DNA from: Kitasatospora sp. MAP5-34
Lineage (GTDB): Bacteria > Actinomycetota > Actinomycetes > Streptomycetales > Streptomycetaceae
NCBI RefSeq assembly: GCF_029894335.1
Contig: NZ_JARXZC010000031.1
Coordinates: 1 to 64,000 of the forward strand
DNA: 64,000 nt
Direction of reading: 5' to 3'
Below the pieces are notes generated by a model that ran no database searches, was not told the origin of the DNA, and saw only the letters and a list, made by a program, of their open reading frames with translations. Positions 6,756 through 14,708 of the stretch are shown piece by piece (within the stretch, counting starts at the first letter, position 1; every line of letters starts with the position of its first letter). Both the position numbers and the translations under genes were made by a program.

Positions 6756-7466
6756 ATGACGACAGATCTGGTGACCGACGACCGGCAGCTGGTGTGGGAC
6801 GGCTGCCTCAACGTACGGGACCTCGGCGGCCTGCCCACCCGCGACGGCCGCCGCACCCGCCGGGGCGCGGTCGTCCGGGCCGACAACCTGGACCGGCTGA
6901 CGGCCGAGGGCTGGACCGCACTCCAGGAGTACGGCATACGCACCGTGCTGGACCTGCGGGACGCGGCGGACCACCGGCCGCTGCTGCCCCGCCCGGACGG
7001 CGTCGAGCTGGTCCGGGTGCCGCTCGACGAGCTGGCCGGCGCCGAGTGGTGGGCCCGGTACGGCGACCTGGACGGCACCCCGCTCTCGCTCCGCCCGTAC
7101 CTGGAGCACTGCCGGCCGGCCGTCACCGCCGTGGTGGCGGCCGTCGCGGGCGCCCGGCCGGGGGCGGTCGCCGTGCACTGCGGCGCCGGACGGGACCGGA
7201 CGGGGCTCGCGGCGCTGGTGCTGCTCGCGGTGGCGGACGTGACACCGGCGGCCATCGTCTCCGACTACCTGCTCAGCGCGCCGAACCTGCGCCCGCTCTG
7301 GGCGATGCTGTCCCGCCCCGACCAGCAGCTGGCCGTCGACGCCGTACTCGCCCGGGCGGGCACCACGGCGGAGGCCGCTCTGCTGGACGCCCTCGCCGCC
7401 TTCGCCCCGGACGACTACCTCCCGGCGGACGACCTCGCCGCAGTCCGGCAACGCCTGCGGGACTGA
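6756..7466 (+). CDS. tyrosine-protein phosphatase (Y_phosphatase3 family)
   Basis: This 236-residue protein opens with the family signature NVRDLGGLPTRDGRRTRRGAV (about residues 19-39). It carries LDLRDAAD near residue 66 and the Cys-based phosphatase P-loop HCGAGRDRTG at about 147-156, whose Cys is the nucleophile and whose Arg holds the phosphate. Family members are actinobacterial tyrosine or lipid phosphatases with broad specificity (compare mycobacterial PtpB). Start ATG 6756 has GGGGGAG 6-12 nt upstream. No signal peptide is present, so it is cytoplasmic. It is divergent from the ECF sigma gene and ends 12 bp before the convergent GNAT gene. Confidence 0.93.
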   Translation: MTTDLVTDDRQLVWDGCLNVRDLGGLPTRDGRRTRRGAVVRADNLDRLTAEGWTALQEYGIRTVLDLRDAADHRPLLPRPDGVELVRVPLDELAGAEWWARYGDLDGTPLSLRPYLEHCRPAVTAVVAAVAGARPGAVAVHCGAGRDRTGLAALVLLAVADVTPAAIVSDYLLSAPNLRPLWAMLSRPDQQLAVDAVLARAGTTAEAALLDALAAFAPDDYLPADDLAAVRQRLRD

Positions 7467-7478
7467 GCACCCGGAGCT

Positions 7479-8048
7479 TCACCAGAGCCGGTCGAGCACC
7501 CCTGGATGGAGGGCGATCCGGGCGTGCTCGAAGCTCTGCCGGGCGGCCTGCGCGCGCGGCGTGCAGAGGAACGTCATCGTCACCTTGTCGAAGCCGGGGC
7601 GGTCGCTCGGGAAAGGATCCGCCGCGGTGCCCCCGATCAGGACCGTCCCGGGCAGCAGCTGCCAACCGGCGCTCTCGTAAAACCGTTGCAGCGGCCGGTC
7701 GCAGGTGAACAGGCCCAGGTCGGCGCCGCTGCGTCGGACCTCCTGGAGTGCCGCTGCCACCAACTGCCGTCCGTAGCCCCGCCCTTGGTACGCCCGGTCG
7801 GTGACGACAGTGCTCAGGCCACGGGCCCGGTAACTGCGGCCGGCGTGGTCGAGCTGCTTACTGAGCAGGTCCAGCGCGGCGACCACCCGGCCACCGTCCA
7901 CCAGCAGCAGCGACTCCGGCTCCAGCGCCGGGTCGCGGCTGACCCCGGGGTCGGGGTCACCGCTCGGCCAGGCCTGTTCCTGCAACGCCCAGACCTGCGA
8001 ACGGAGTTCGGGCGGCACGGCGGCCTCCGGATACCGCTGGACGTGCAT
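7479..8048 (-). CDS. GNAT-family N-acetyltransferase
   Basis: This 189-residue protein has the acetyl-CoA-binding motif A of GNATs at about 78-105: LSTVVTDRAYQGRGYGRQLVAAAL, with the Q/RxxGxG/A pattern as QGRGYG. The later RFYESAGWQLLPG segment is the motif B strand-helix. The substrate is not evident. Start ATG 8048 (MHVQRYPEAAVPP) is set by GGAGGAG 6-12 nt upstream; the open frame continues beyond it antisense to the methyltransferase gene and should not be used. It is divergent from the methyltransferase with 60 bp between starts and convergent with the phosphatase. Confidence 0.9.
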   Translation of the reverse strand: MHVQRYPEAAVPPELRSQVWALQEQAWPSGDPDPGVSRDPALEPESLLLVDGGRVVAALDLLSKQLDHAGRSYRARGLSTVVTDRAYQGRGYGRQLVAAALQEVRRSGADLGLFTCDRPLQRFYESAGWQLLPGTVLIGGTAADPFPSDRPGFDKVTMTFLCTPRAQAARQSFEHARIALHPGVLDRLW

Positions 8049-8108
8049 CTGCCGCTCCTCCGGATATTCGGTCGCGCCGCGCCGGTCCCCATGCCGATAC
8101 TGCGAAGT

Positions 8109-8810
8109 ATGGTGCAATTCGCGGATTTCGACGCACGTGGTTACCCGATGGTGGACGTCCGGACGGGCTACGCGCAGTGGGTGGACAGCTACGAACAGAC
8201 CGTCGAGGATGCGATGGACCTCGCGGTCCTGTCCCAACTCGCCGTACCCGCTTGGGGATCGGTCAGCCGGGCCGCCGACCTCGGCTGCGGCACCGGCCGG
8301 ACGGGCAGTTGGCTTCGCGGCCGGGGCGTCGCAGCGGTGGACGGTGTCGACCTCACCCCCGAGATGCTCGCCGTCGCCCGCGCCAAGGGCGTCCACGACC
8401 AGCTGGTGGAGGCCGACCTGTCGGCGACGGGTCTGCCAGGCGGGGCGTACGACCTGGTGGTCTCCTCGCTGGTGGACGAGCACCTGCCCGAACTCGGGCC
8501 GCTCTACCGCGAGGCCTGGCGGCTGGCCCGGCCCGGCGGGCTGTGCGTACTGGTCGGCCTGCACCCGCACTTCATCATGACCGCCGGGATGCCGACCCAC
8601 TTCACCACCGCCACCGGCGAGTCCGTTGCCATCACCACCCACGTCCATCTGGTCGGCGACCACCTCACGGCGGGCCTCGCCGAGGGCTGGCAGCTCGCCG
8701 AGATGCGGGAGGCCGTGGTGGACGACGCCTGGGTGGCGCTCAAGCCCAAATGGGAACGCTTCCGTGGCCACCCGGTCTCGGCGGCGTACGTCTGGCGCAA
8801 GGCCGCCTGA
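8109..8810 (+). CDS. class I SAM-dependent methyltransferase
   Basis: This 233-residue protein has the SAM-binding motif I at about 56-65 (AADLGCGTGRTG), acidic motif II DGVDLTPEML, and motif LVVSSLVDEHL followed by REAWRLARPGGLCVLVGLHP, the usual post-III strand of the methyltransferase_11 type. The substrate is unknown. Start ATG 8109 (MVQFADFDARGYPMVDVRTGY) is preferred; ATG 8091 is in frame and possible. Neither has a strong ribosome site, so a leaderless transcript is conceivable. It shares a 60-bp divergent region with the GNAT gene. Confidence 0.88.
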   Translation: MVQFADFDARGYPMVDVRTGYAQWVDSYEQTVEDAMDLAVLSQLAVPAWGSVSRAADLGCGTGRTGSWLRGRGVAAVDGVDLTPEMLAVARAKGVHDQLVEADLSATGLPGGAYDLVVSSLVDEHLPELGPLYREAWRLARPGGLCVLVGLHPHFIMTAGMPTHFTTATGESVAITTHVHLVGDHLTAGLAEGWQLAEMREAVVDDAWVALKPKWERFRGHPVSAAYVWRKAA

Positions 8811-8833
8811 GGGCCAAAGCCCGCGCCGACAGC

Positions 8834-9328
8834 TCAGAAACCCGAGATGTGGCTGGTGACGACCCTGACCCGGCCGTCGGCGCGGGCCTCGAGGGCGGCG
8901 GCGAGCCGGAGCGAGCGGCTCGGGCCGAGGAGGGGGAGGGCCTCGTCGGTGGTGACCCAGCGGTAGGCGTCGAGTTCGCCCGCCGGGAGGGTGATCGGGG
9001 TGTCGGCGGGGATGGTGCCGAGGTCGAACAGGAAGTGCACCGCCGGGAATTCGAGATCGGCGGAGGGGTTGGTCCAGGCGACGGCCAGCAGGTCACCGGG
9101 CCGCCCGACGATGCCGGTCTCCTCCAGCAGCTCGCGCTCGGCGCACTCCTGCGGGTTCTCCCCCGCGTCGACCGACCCGCCGACGAACTGCCAGTGCTCG
9201 CGGTACCCGGCCTTGACGATCAGCACCCGCCCTTCCGGGTCGCTGATCAGGCAGCCGGCGCCGGCGTAGACCCGGGTCAGCGAGGCGAGCCACTCGTCAC
9301 GGGTGGCGATCAGCGGACTGTCCGTCAT
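8834..9328 (-). CDS. Nudix hydrolase
   Basis: This 164-residue protein has the full Nudix box GX5EX7REUXEEXGU at about residues 49-72 (GGSVDAGENPQECAERELLEE, then TGI), which binds the catalytic Mg ion. The N-terminal part LTRVYAGAGCLISDPEGRVLIVKAGYREHWQFVGG is the typical strand that precedes it. Family members cleave nucleoside diphosphates linked to another group; the specific substrate cannot be read from the sequence. Start ATG 9328 follows AAGGAG at good spacing; the longer open frame has no ribosome site. It is convergent with the methyltransferase gene, 23 bp away. Confidence 0.92.
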   Translation of the reverse strand: MTDSPLIATRDEWLASLTRVYAGAGCLISDPEGRVLIVKAGYREHWQFVGGSVDAGENPQECAERELLEETGIVGRPGDLLAVAWTNPSADLEFPAVHFLFDLGTIPADTPITLPAGELDAYRWVTTDEALPLLGPSRSLRLAAALEARADGRVRVVTSHISGF

Positions 9329-9447
9329 GGGACTCCTTCGAGCGTGGTGGTGGCCCCACCCTCTCGCACCCGGGGCCGGAATTCCACGGCCTGAGACCGG
9401 TCGGTCCGAGTCCCCCGCCCACGCCGGGCGGGGGCACTGTCGGCAGG

Positions 9448-9717
9448 TCAGTGGGCGGAGTGCTGCTCCGCTCCGCGGTGGCGGTGGCCCGGGAGTTCGG
9501 CGTGGTGGGCCGGTCCGGCGAGCGGGGTCGGCATGCCGAAAGCCCGCCGTCCGCCGTGGCTGAACGCCACGTCGCCGACGTAGCCGCCCGCCTGCGCCGC
9601 CTTCGGGCCGTCGGTGTGGAGCGTCGGGGTGAGCTGATCCGGGCTGGCGGCCATGGAGCGGCGTTCGAGGATCTCCTGGGTGCCACGACGGAGCTTGGTC
9701 GTCGGTCGCTTGGTCAT
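9448..9717 (-). CDS. small basic protein with His-rich C-terminus (hypothetical)
   Basis: This is an 89-residue frame from ATG 9717 (MTKRPTTKLRRGTQEILERR) with GGGAG 9-13 nt upstream; an in-frame start at 9744 has no such site. The N-terminus is strongly basic, and the middle carries GGYVGDVAFSHGGRRAFGMP. The end is His-rich (AHHAELPGHRHRGAEQHSAH), which could bind metal. There is no signal peptide, membrane segment or known domain. Third-position GC is high and consistent with coding, but the evidence is only an open frame and a ribosome site. Leader-like N-terminus plus short length could also suggest a modified peptide precursor, yet no modifying enzyme is nearby. Confidence 0.5.
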   Translation of the reverse strand: MTKRPTTKLRRGTQEILERRSMAASPDQLTPTLHTDGPKAAQAGGYVGDVAFSHGGRRAFGMPTPLAGPAHHAELPGHRHRGAEQHSAH

Positions 9718-9893
9718 CTTCGGCTCCCTTCGGCGTCCGTTCACCGGGCCGGAGTGCGCGGCGGTCCGGGCGCATGGGTTGCTATGCCCGGATTGTAGTC
9801 TTCTGTCCCCTCACCCCGCCCGCCTCGCGGTGCCCACTCCGGCCTATCCGCGCCAGCCACAACCGCCGAAGCGGTCGTATGGGAGCATGCGGC

Positions 9894-12269
9894 GTGGCCA
9901 CGGTGATACAAGACGAAAGTCCGACCCTGGTAGGGGCGACCCCCGAGAACGGACGGGTCCGGCACCCGGCCGCACTGATCCGTTGCCTGGTCGGCTTCAC
10001 CGCCGTCGGCCTCACGCTGCTGCTCGCTGCCGGCGCCCAGCGCACGGCCGGCGGACTGGAGGCCGACGTGGCCCAGGGCGCCGGTCTGGTGCCGGGGTTC
10101 CTCGGCCGCCTCGCCGGGACGCTCTCGGCCGTCGCCCTGCTGCTCGTCCCGCTCGCCTTCGCCGTCGACCGCCTCGCCCGGCGGGCCGGCCGCCGCCTCA
10201 CCGACGGGGTGCTCGCCGCCGTGCTGGCGTTCGTGCTCTCGTTCTGCCTGGACCTGGCGGTCGGCGGCCTCACCACCCTCACCCACGTCGCGCCCGGCGG
10301 CGTCGGACGGACCGAGCCGGTGTACGGGTACCTGGCCCCGGTGCTCGCCTTCATGGCCGCGACCGGGACGGCCGGACTGTCCCGCTGGCGGACGGCGCTG
10401 GGCACCACCCTCGCGACGGCCGGTCTCTCCGGCCTGGTCGCCGGGTACGCGACCCCGCTCTCGCTGCTGCTGTCCCTGCTGGTCGGCTGGGCCTCCGCGC
10501 ACGCCACCGTGTACGCCCTCGGCAGCCCGACCTGCCGCCCCACCCCCGCCCAGCTGCTGCAGACCCTCGGCCAGGCCGGGGTACGCCCGTACCTCGCCCA
10601 CCAGACCGGCCCCGGCCGCTACCTGGTCACCCAGCGCGACGGACGGCCCGACCTCGACGTCCTGGTGCTCGACCGGCACGCCCAGGCCACCGGCCTGATC
10701 CGCCACCTCTGGCGCCTGCTGCGGCTGCGCACCGCCCCGCGCCCGCACGGCCTGCGCCCGCTGCGCACCGGGCTGGAGCACGAGGCCCTGCTCGCGTACG
10801 CGGTCACCGCTGCCGGGGTGCGTACCCGGCAGCTCGTCTCGACCGCCGAACTCGGCCCGGACCGCGCCCTGGTCGCCTACCGCTACCAGCCGGGACGGAC
10901 CCTGTCGGAACTGGCCGACGAGGAGGTGACCGACGCGCTGCTCACCGACGCCTGGCAGCAGCTGCGCCTGCTGCGGCGCCGCCGGATCGCCCACCGGGCG
11001 CTCGCCTCCGACTCCGTCCTGATCGACCCGGACGGCGCGGTGCATCTGGTGAACCTGGTGGACGGCGAGATAGCCGCCGGGGAGCTGCTGCTGCGCCTGG
11101 ACATCGCCGGGCTGCTCGCCACCCTCGCCCTGCGGGCCGGCGCCGAACGCGCGGTCGCCACCGGGGTGGCGGTGCTCGGCGCCGCCGCCGTCGGCCACGC
11201 ACTGCCGCTGCTGCAGCCGATCGCCCTCCCCCAGTGCACCCGCGCCGAGCTGAAGCAGCACCCCGAACTGCTCGGCGCCATCCGGGAGGAGGCGCTGCGC
11301 GGACAGCCGCAGGCACCGGTACAGCCGGTCCGCCTGGAGCGGCTGCGGCCGCGCACCCTGATCACCGTGGCCGCAGCCCTGCTCGCCGGGTACCTGCTGC
11401 TGCACTTCCTGTTCAACTCCCGTATCAACCCGATCACCGCCATCGCCGACGCGGACCCGTTCTGGCTGGCCCTCGCCGCCGGAGCCGCCGTGCTCAGCCA
11501 CCTCGCGGCGACGTTCGGCTTCATCGGGTTCATCCCCGAACGGGTCAGTTTCCGCCGCGCGCTGGCCGTACAACTGGCCGGTTCGTTCGCGAAGTTGGTC
11601 TCACCGGGAGGTGTCGGCGGAGTGGCGCTGAACACCCGCTTCCTGCAGTGCAGCGGCATCCCGACCGCTCAGGCACTGTCCAGTGTCGGCGCCGCCCAGC
11701 TGATCGGGCTGGTGCTGCACATGCTGCAACTGGCCCTCTTCTTCACCATGCTGGGACGCAGCCCCGGCTCCGAGCTGCCGCGTCCGGCCGTGCTCGCGGT
11801 CGGGGCGGCGATCGCCGCCGGCGTCGCCCTGTCCGCCGTCGCCGTGCCCTGGGTGCGCCGCCGGCTGGCGAGCCTGTTGCGACCGCTGCGGGCGGAGGTG
11901 CTGCCCCGGCTGCTGGACCTGCTCCAGCAGCCGGGCAAGCTGGCCGCCGGTGTCGCCGGACAGCTGCTGGTGTCGATGACCCTGGTGTTCTCCCTGTACT
12001 TCTGCACGCTCGCGCTCAATCGGCAGCCCGGCTTCGCGGCGGTCGCCGTCACCTTCCTGGCCGGCAACTCGGCCGGCTCGGCCGTGCCGACGCCTGGCGG
12101 GGCGGGCGGTGTCGACGGCCTGCTCACCGAGTTCCTGCAACGCTTCGGGTCGCTGGACGCCGGGACGGCCCTCGCAGCGGTGATGCTCTTCCGACTGCTG
12201 ACCTTCCTGCTGCCGATCCTGCCCGGCTGGGCCGCCTTCGCCTGGCTGCAGCGCCGAGGGGCGCTCTAA
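9894..12269 (+). CDS. UPF0104/AglD-type flippase-like membrane protein with kinase-like middle domain
   Basis: This 791-residue protein has three parts. Residues 1-215 form a first membrane module of about six helices. Residues 230-410 resemble a protein-kinase fold that has lost catalysis: the catalytic-loop counterpart reads HRALASDSVLID (about 367-378), with Ala in place of the HRD Asp, and VNLVDGE stands where DFG is expected. Residues 480-791 are the lysylphosphatidylglycerol synthase/UPF0104 transmembrane domain, with GFIGFIPE, SPGGVGGVALNTRFLQ and PTPGGAGGVDGLL. Such domains are linked to lipid or polyprenyl-linked substrate flipping. GTG 9894 is the best start because GGGAG lies at 9881-9885; ATG 9879 and ATG 9774 lack ribosome sites. 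Confidence 0.85.
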   Translation: MATVIQDESPTLVGATPENGRVRHPAALIRCLVGFTAVGLTLLLAAGAQRTAGGLEADVAQGAGLVPGFLGRLAGTLSAVALLLVPLAFAVDRLARRAGRRLTDGVLAAVLAFVLSFCLDLAVGGLTTLTHVAPGGVGRTEPVYGYLAPVLAFMAATGTAGLSRWRTALGTTLATAGLSGLVAGYATPLSLLLSLLVGWASAHATVYALGSPTCRPTPAQLLQTLGQAGVRPYLAHQTGPGRYLVTQRDGRPDLDVLVLDRHAQATGLIRHLWRLLRLRTAPRPHGLRPLRTGLEHEALLAYAVTAAGVRTRQLVSTAELGPDRALVAYRYQPGRTLSELADEEVTDALLTDAWQQLRLLRRRRIAHRALASDSVLIDPDGAVHLVNLVDGEIAAGELLLRLDIAGLLATLALRAGAERAVATGVAVLGAAAVGHALPLLQPIALPQCTRAELKQHPELLGAIREEALRGQPQAPVQPVRLERLRPRTLITVAAALLAGYLLLHFLFNSRINPITAIADADPFWLALAAGAAVLSHLAATFGFIGFIPERVSFRRALAVQLAGSFAKLVSPGGVGGVALNTRFLQCSGIPTAQALSSVGAAQLIGLVLHMLQLALFFTMLGRSPGSELPRPAVLAVGAAIAAGVALSAVAVPWVRRRLASLLRPLRAEVLPRLLDLLQQPGKLAAGVAGQLLVSMTLVFSLYFCTLALNRQPGFAAVAVTFLAGNSAGSAVPTPGGAGGVDGLLTEFLQRFGSLDAGTALAAVMLFRLLTFLLPILPGWAAFAWLQRRGAL

Positions 12270-12288
12270 AGCCGACCTGCGGGGCCGC

Positions 12289-12519
12289 TCAGCGGTACTC
12301 GTCCTCGTCCAGCTCGACCACCCGGACCTGCTCGGCGGCGTCGGCCTCGTCCATCACCGCCGTACCGAGCGAGCGGCGCTCGCGCAGCTGCTCGTACCCG
12401 TCGGTCTGCCGGTCGCCGAGCTCGCGCTCCTCGTCCGACGCCTCCGCCACGACCGGGGACTCCTCGGCGAAGTCATCGAAGTCCTCGGGGAATTCGGGGT
12501 TCTCGGGGTTCTGGCGCAT
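12289..12519 (-). CDS. small acidic hypothetical protein (76 aa)
   Basis: This 76-residue, very acidic protein (MRQNPENPEFPEDFDDFAEE at the start, VVELDEDEYR at the end) has no hydrophobic segment and no Cys. The ATG at 12519 has AGGGA 10-14 nt upstream. Streptomycete genomes often carry short acidic proteins of this kind beside regulators, but I cannot assign a family or a role. It follows the WYL regulator on the same strand with a 109-bp gap and converges with the flippase-like gene, 19 bp away. Confidence 0.65.
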   Translation of the reverse strand: MRQNPENPEFPEDFDDFAEESPVVAEASDEERELGDRQTDGYEQLRERRSLGTAVMDEADAAEQVRVVELDEDEYR

Positions 12520-12628
12520 GGCGTCCGTCCCTGCTGCTCGGAGCCCGAATGGGCCCAGGTACCTCCAAGCAGTATCCGACTCCGGGCTCCGCACCGCGCT
12601 CCGTCCCCCGGCCATCGGCGTGTTGTTC

Positions 12629-13591
12629 TCACGCAGCCGCGGCCGCGCGCCCGGCCCGGCCCGCCAGCTCGCGCAGGTAGGCGGCCAGCTCCGGGGGCTC
12701 GTGCACCTCGAACTCGCACCCCAGGGTGACCAGTCGGACGGCCAGCCAGTCCAGCCGGTCGGCGCGGGTGTGCAGTCGGCAGCTACCGCTGTCGATCGGC
12801 TCCAGCTCTCCGGCGGGGGTGCCGAGACGGTCCGTCAGCTGTTCGAACGGCGCGTGCAGCGTCACCACCGCGCGGAAGGTCGGGGCGAGGTTGGCGAGCC
12901 TGGCGGCGACGTACGCGGCTGCGTCCTCGGCGGGCAGTTCGCGCGGGGCCACCCGGGCGCCGGTCTGGTGGGCGTCCTGGATGCGGTCCACCCGGAAGAT
13001 CCGCCAGTCGTCCCGGTCGTTGTCGTACGCCACCAGATACCAGCGCCGCCCGGCCGCGACCAGCCGGTGCGGTTCGACCAGGCGCCTGGTCTCGGCACCG
13101 TCGCCCGCCCGGTAGCCGAACCGCACCCGCTCGTGGCCCGAGACCGCCGAGGCCAGCGCCGTCAGCACCTCAGGGTCGACCCGTGGCCCCCCGCCCAGCT
13201 GCAGCGGGACGGTCGCCGCGTTCAGCGAGCCGACCCGGTGCCGCAGCCGCGCGGGCAGCACCTGCACCAGCTTGGCGAGCGCCCGTACGGACGCCTCCTC
13301 GATCCCCTCCACCGCGTTGCCCGCCGCCGCGCGCAGGCCGACCGCGATGGCGACGGCCTCCTCGTCGTCCAGCAGCAGCGGCGGCATCGCCGCGCCCGCG
13401 ACCAGGCGGTAGCCGCCGATCGCGCCCCTGGTCGCCTCGACCGGGTACCCGAGGTCGCGCAGCCGCTCGACGTCGCGGCGGATCGTGCGCGGGCTGACCT
13501 CCAGCCGCTCGGCCAGTTCGCTGCCGGGCCATTCGCGCGGGGTCTGCAGGAGGGAGAGCAGGTTCAGCAGCCTTGCCGGGGTGTCCGTCAT
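12629..13591 (-). CDS. WYL-domain transcriptional regulator (DeoR-type HTH)
   Basis: This 320-residue protein has an N-terminal winged HTH (RLLNLLSLLQTPREWPGSEL, then EVSPRTIRRDVERLRDLGYP, residues 7-50) and a WYL domain at about 140-220. The family residues are seen in VEPHRLVAAGRRWYLVAYDN and RIFRVDRI. WYL proteins sense a small ligand or nucleic acid and control DNA-damage, defence or metabolic genes. ATG 13591 follows TGGGAG; the longer frame reads antisense into the PPTase and is not credible. The order PPTase, WYL regulator, acidic protein on one strand with short gaps suggests one transcript. Confidence 0.92.
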   Translation of the reverse strand: MTDTPARLLNLLSLLQTPREWPGSELAERLEVSPRTIRRDVERLRDLGYPVEATRGAIGGYRLVAGAAMPPLLLDDEEAVAIAVGLRAAAGNAVEGIEEASVRALAKLVQVLPARLRHRVGSLNAATVPLQLGGGPRVDPEVLTALASAVSGHERVRFGYRAGDGAETRRLVEPHRLVAAGRRWYLVAYDNDRDDWRIFRVDRIQDAHQTGARVAPRELPAEDAAAYVAARLANLAPTFRAVVTLHAPFEQLTDRLGTPAGELEPIDSGSCRLHTRADRLDWLAVRLVTLGCEFEVHEPPELAAYLRELAGRAGRAAAAA

Positions 13592-13629
13592 GGCTCCCAG
13601 GATGGCGCACCATGCGGACAGGTTCTGAC

Positions 13630-14355
13630 CTATATCTCTCGGGCGGCGCTCGGACCCGGTTCGGTGAGGCTGCCGAGCCGGGGCGCGGCCGTACTCACCG
13701 CGACCAGCGTCGCCCCGAGCTTCTCGTCGTCCCAGTCGAGGAAGTGCAGGTCCTCGAACCGGCTGCGCAGCAGCGCGCCGTCGGCCTCGCCCAGCGGCAG
13801 CCCGGAGAGGTCCACGTCGGCCATCGTGTCGAGGGTGACCCGGCCTATCTTGATCAACGCCTCCTTGCGGACCCACTGCCGCAGGAAGGCGCGCGCCGGG
13901 TCGGCGTGCCGCTCGACCTGCCACCGCTCGGCCTCGGTCAGCACCCGTTGCAGCACCCCCGGATCGGCGCCATCGTGCTGCGGCAGCTCGACGTCCACGC
14001 CGACCGGGTGGTACCCGGCGGCGGCCGCCACCACGCCACGGGTGTGCGAGAGACTGACGTGCACGTCCGGGTGGTCCGGCAGGTAGGGCTTGCCATGGCC
14101 GTGCAGCCCGCAGTCCTGGCAGTACTGGGCCAGCGTCGGCGCGGCGGGGACACCGAGCAGACGCTCGGCGCAGAGCCGGACCAGGAAGTGCGCGGCGACG
14201 AAGTTGCGCCGGTCCTCCTCGCGCCGGAAGCGCTCCGCCCGCTCCGACTCGATGTCGGTCAGCAGGTACCGGCCCGCGTCCGGATGCCGCAGCACGTCCT
14301 CACTGCCCGCGACCAGCACGAGCGGACCACCCAACTGGTCCGTCATGTCGTCCAT
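13630..14355 (-). CDS. 4'-phosphopantetheinyl transferase (Sfp-type)
   Basis: This 241-residue enzyme should move the phosphopantetheine arm of CoA onto a Ser of carrier proteins in fatty acid, polyketide or peptide synthesis. The signatures are complete: HVSLSHTRGVVAAAAGYHPVGVD, with the Mg-binding Asp of GVDVE at about residue 126, and RQWVRKEALIKIG, the (W/F)xxKEA motif at about 168-180. The length fits Sfp/Svp enzymes rather than the 120-residue AcpS. ATG 14355 is chosen; ATG 14346 is also possible. No NRPS or PKS lies in the window, so it probably acts in trans. It precedes the WYL regulator by 38 bp. Confidence 0.92.
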   Translation of the reverse strand: MDDMTDQLGGPLVLVAGSEDVLRHPDAGRYLLTDIESERAERFRREEDRRNFVAAHFLVRLCAERLLGVPAAPTLAQYCQDCGLHGHGKPYLPDHPDVHVSLSHTRGVVAAAAGYHPVGVDVELPQHDGADPGVLQRVLTEAERWQVERHADPARAFLRQWVRKEALIKIGRVTLDTMADVDLSGLPLGEADGALLRSRFEDLHFLDWDDEKLGATLVAVSTAAPRLGSLTEPGPSAAREI

Positions 14356-14422
14356 TCCCCGCCCTCTCCATGCCCGAAGCTCCGTGACGCGCCGCCCGTG
14401 ACCTCCAAAAGGCCAAGAAACA

Positions 14423-14464
14423 GCAAAAAGGGCCCAGGTCACGGCGAGTGAGTCCTGGGCCCTT
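14423..14464 (-). terminator. intrinsic terminator after tRNA-Thr
   Basis: Arms 14428-14438 and 14454-14464 (AAGGGCCCAGG/CCTGGGCCCTT) form an 11-bp stem. On the minus strand it is followed by TTTTTGCTGTTTCTT, a rare clear U-tract for this GC-rich genome. It starts 4 nt after the 3' end of the tRNA. Confidence 0.85.
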
Positions 14465-14467
14465 CGG

Positions 14468-14541
14468 AGCCGCCTTCGGGATTCGAACCCGAGACCTACG
14501 CATTACGAGTGCGTTGCTCTGGCCAACTGAGCTAAGGCGGC
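14468..14541 (-). tRNA. tRNA-Thr (anticodon CGT)
   Basis: This is a 74-nt cloverleaf on the minus strand: acceptor GCCGCCT pairs with AGGCGGC (plus discriminator U), the D arm is AGCTCAGTTGGCCAGAGC, the anticodon stem is ACGCA/TGCGT with loop CTCGTAA giving anticodon CGT for ACG codons, and the T arm is GGTTCGAATC. The 3' CCA is not encoded. It is a stand-alone tRNA with its own terminator. No integrated element follows the 3' end. Confidence 0.97.
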
Positions 14542-14599
14542 ACCGTTGCCCACCGGGAAGCCGACCCTTGGGCCGGAAACCGTGCTGGCAACGCGGGCC

Positions 14600-14605
14600 A
14601 GTCTA
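14600..14605 (-). promoter_or_regulatory. candidate -10 box of the tRNA-Thr promoter
   Basis: On the minus strand TAGACT (14605 to 14600) matches the streptomycete -10 consensus TAGRRT and lies about 59 nt before the tRNA 5' end. No good -35 is visible at 17-18 nt. Confidence 0.35.
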
Positions 14606-14708
14606 CACACTTTCCGAGGGTGATCCGTACGGGGTTGATCACGGGCCCGGCGGGCAGTGCGGTGACGGGTTCAGCGGCGGGGTCAGGCGGCGGGGTCAGG
14701 CGGCGGGG

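Noticed and set aside
9653..14086. A 1477-codon open frame on the plus strand
   Set aside because: It covers the flippase-like gene in another frame and several minus-strand genes; no domain or ribosome site supports it.
14468..14541. tRNA-Thr as an attachment site of an integrated element
   Set aside because: No integrase, excisionase or direct repeat of the tRNA 3' end is visible on either side.
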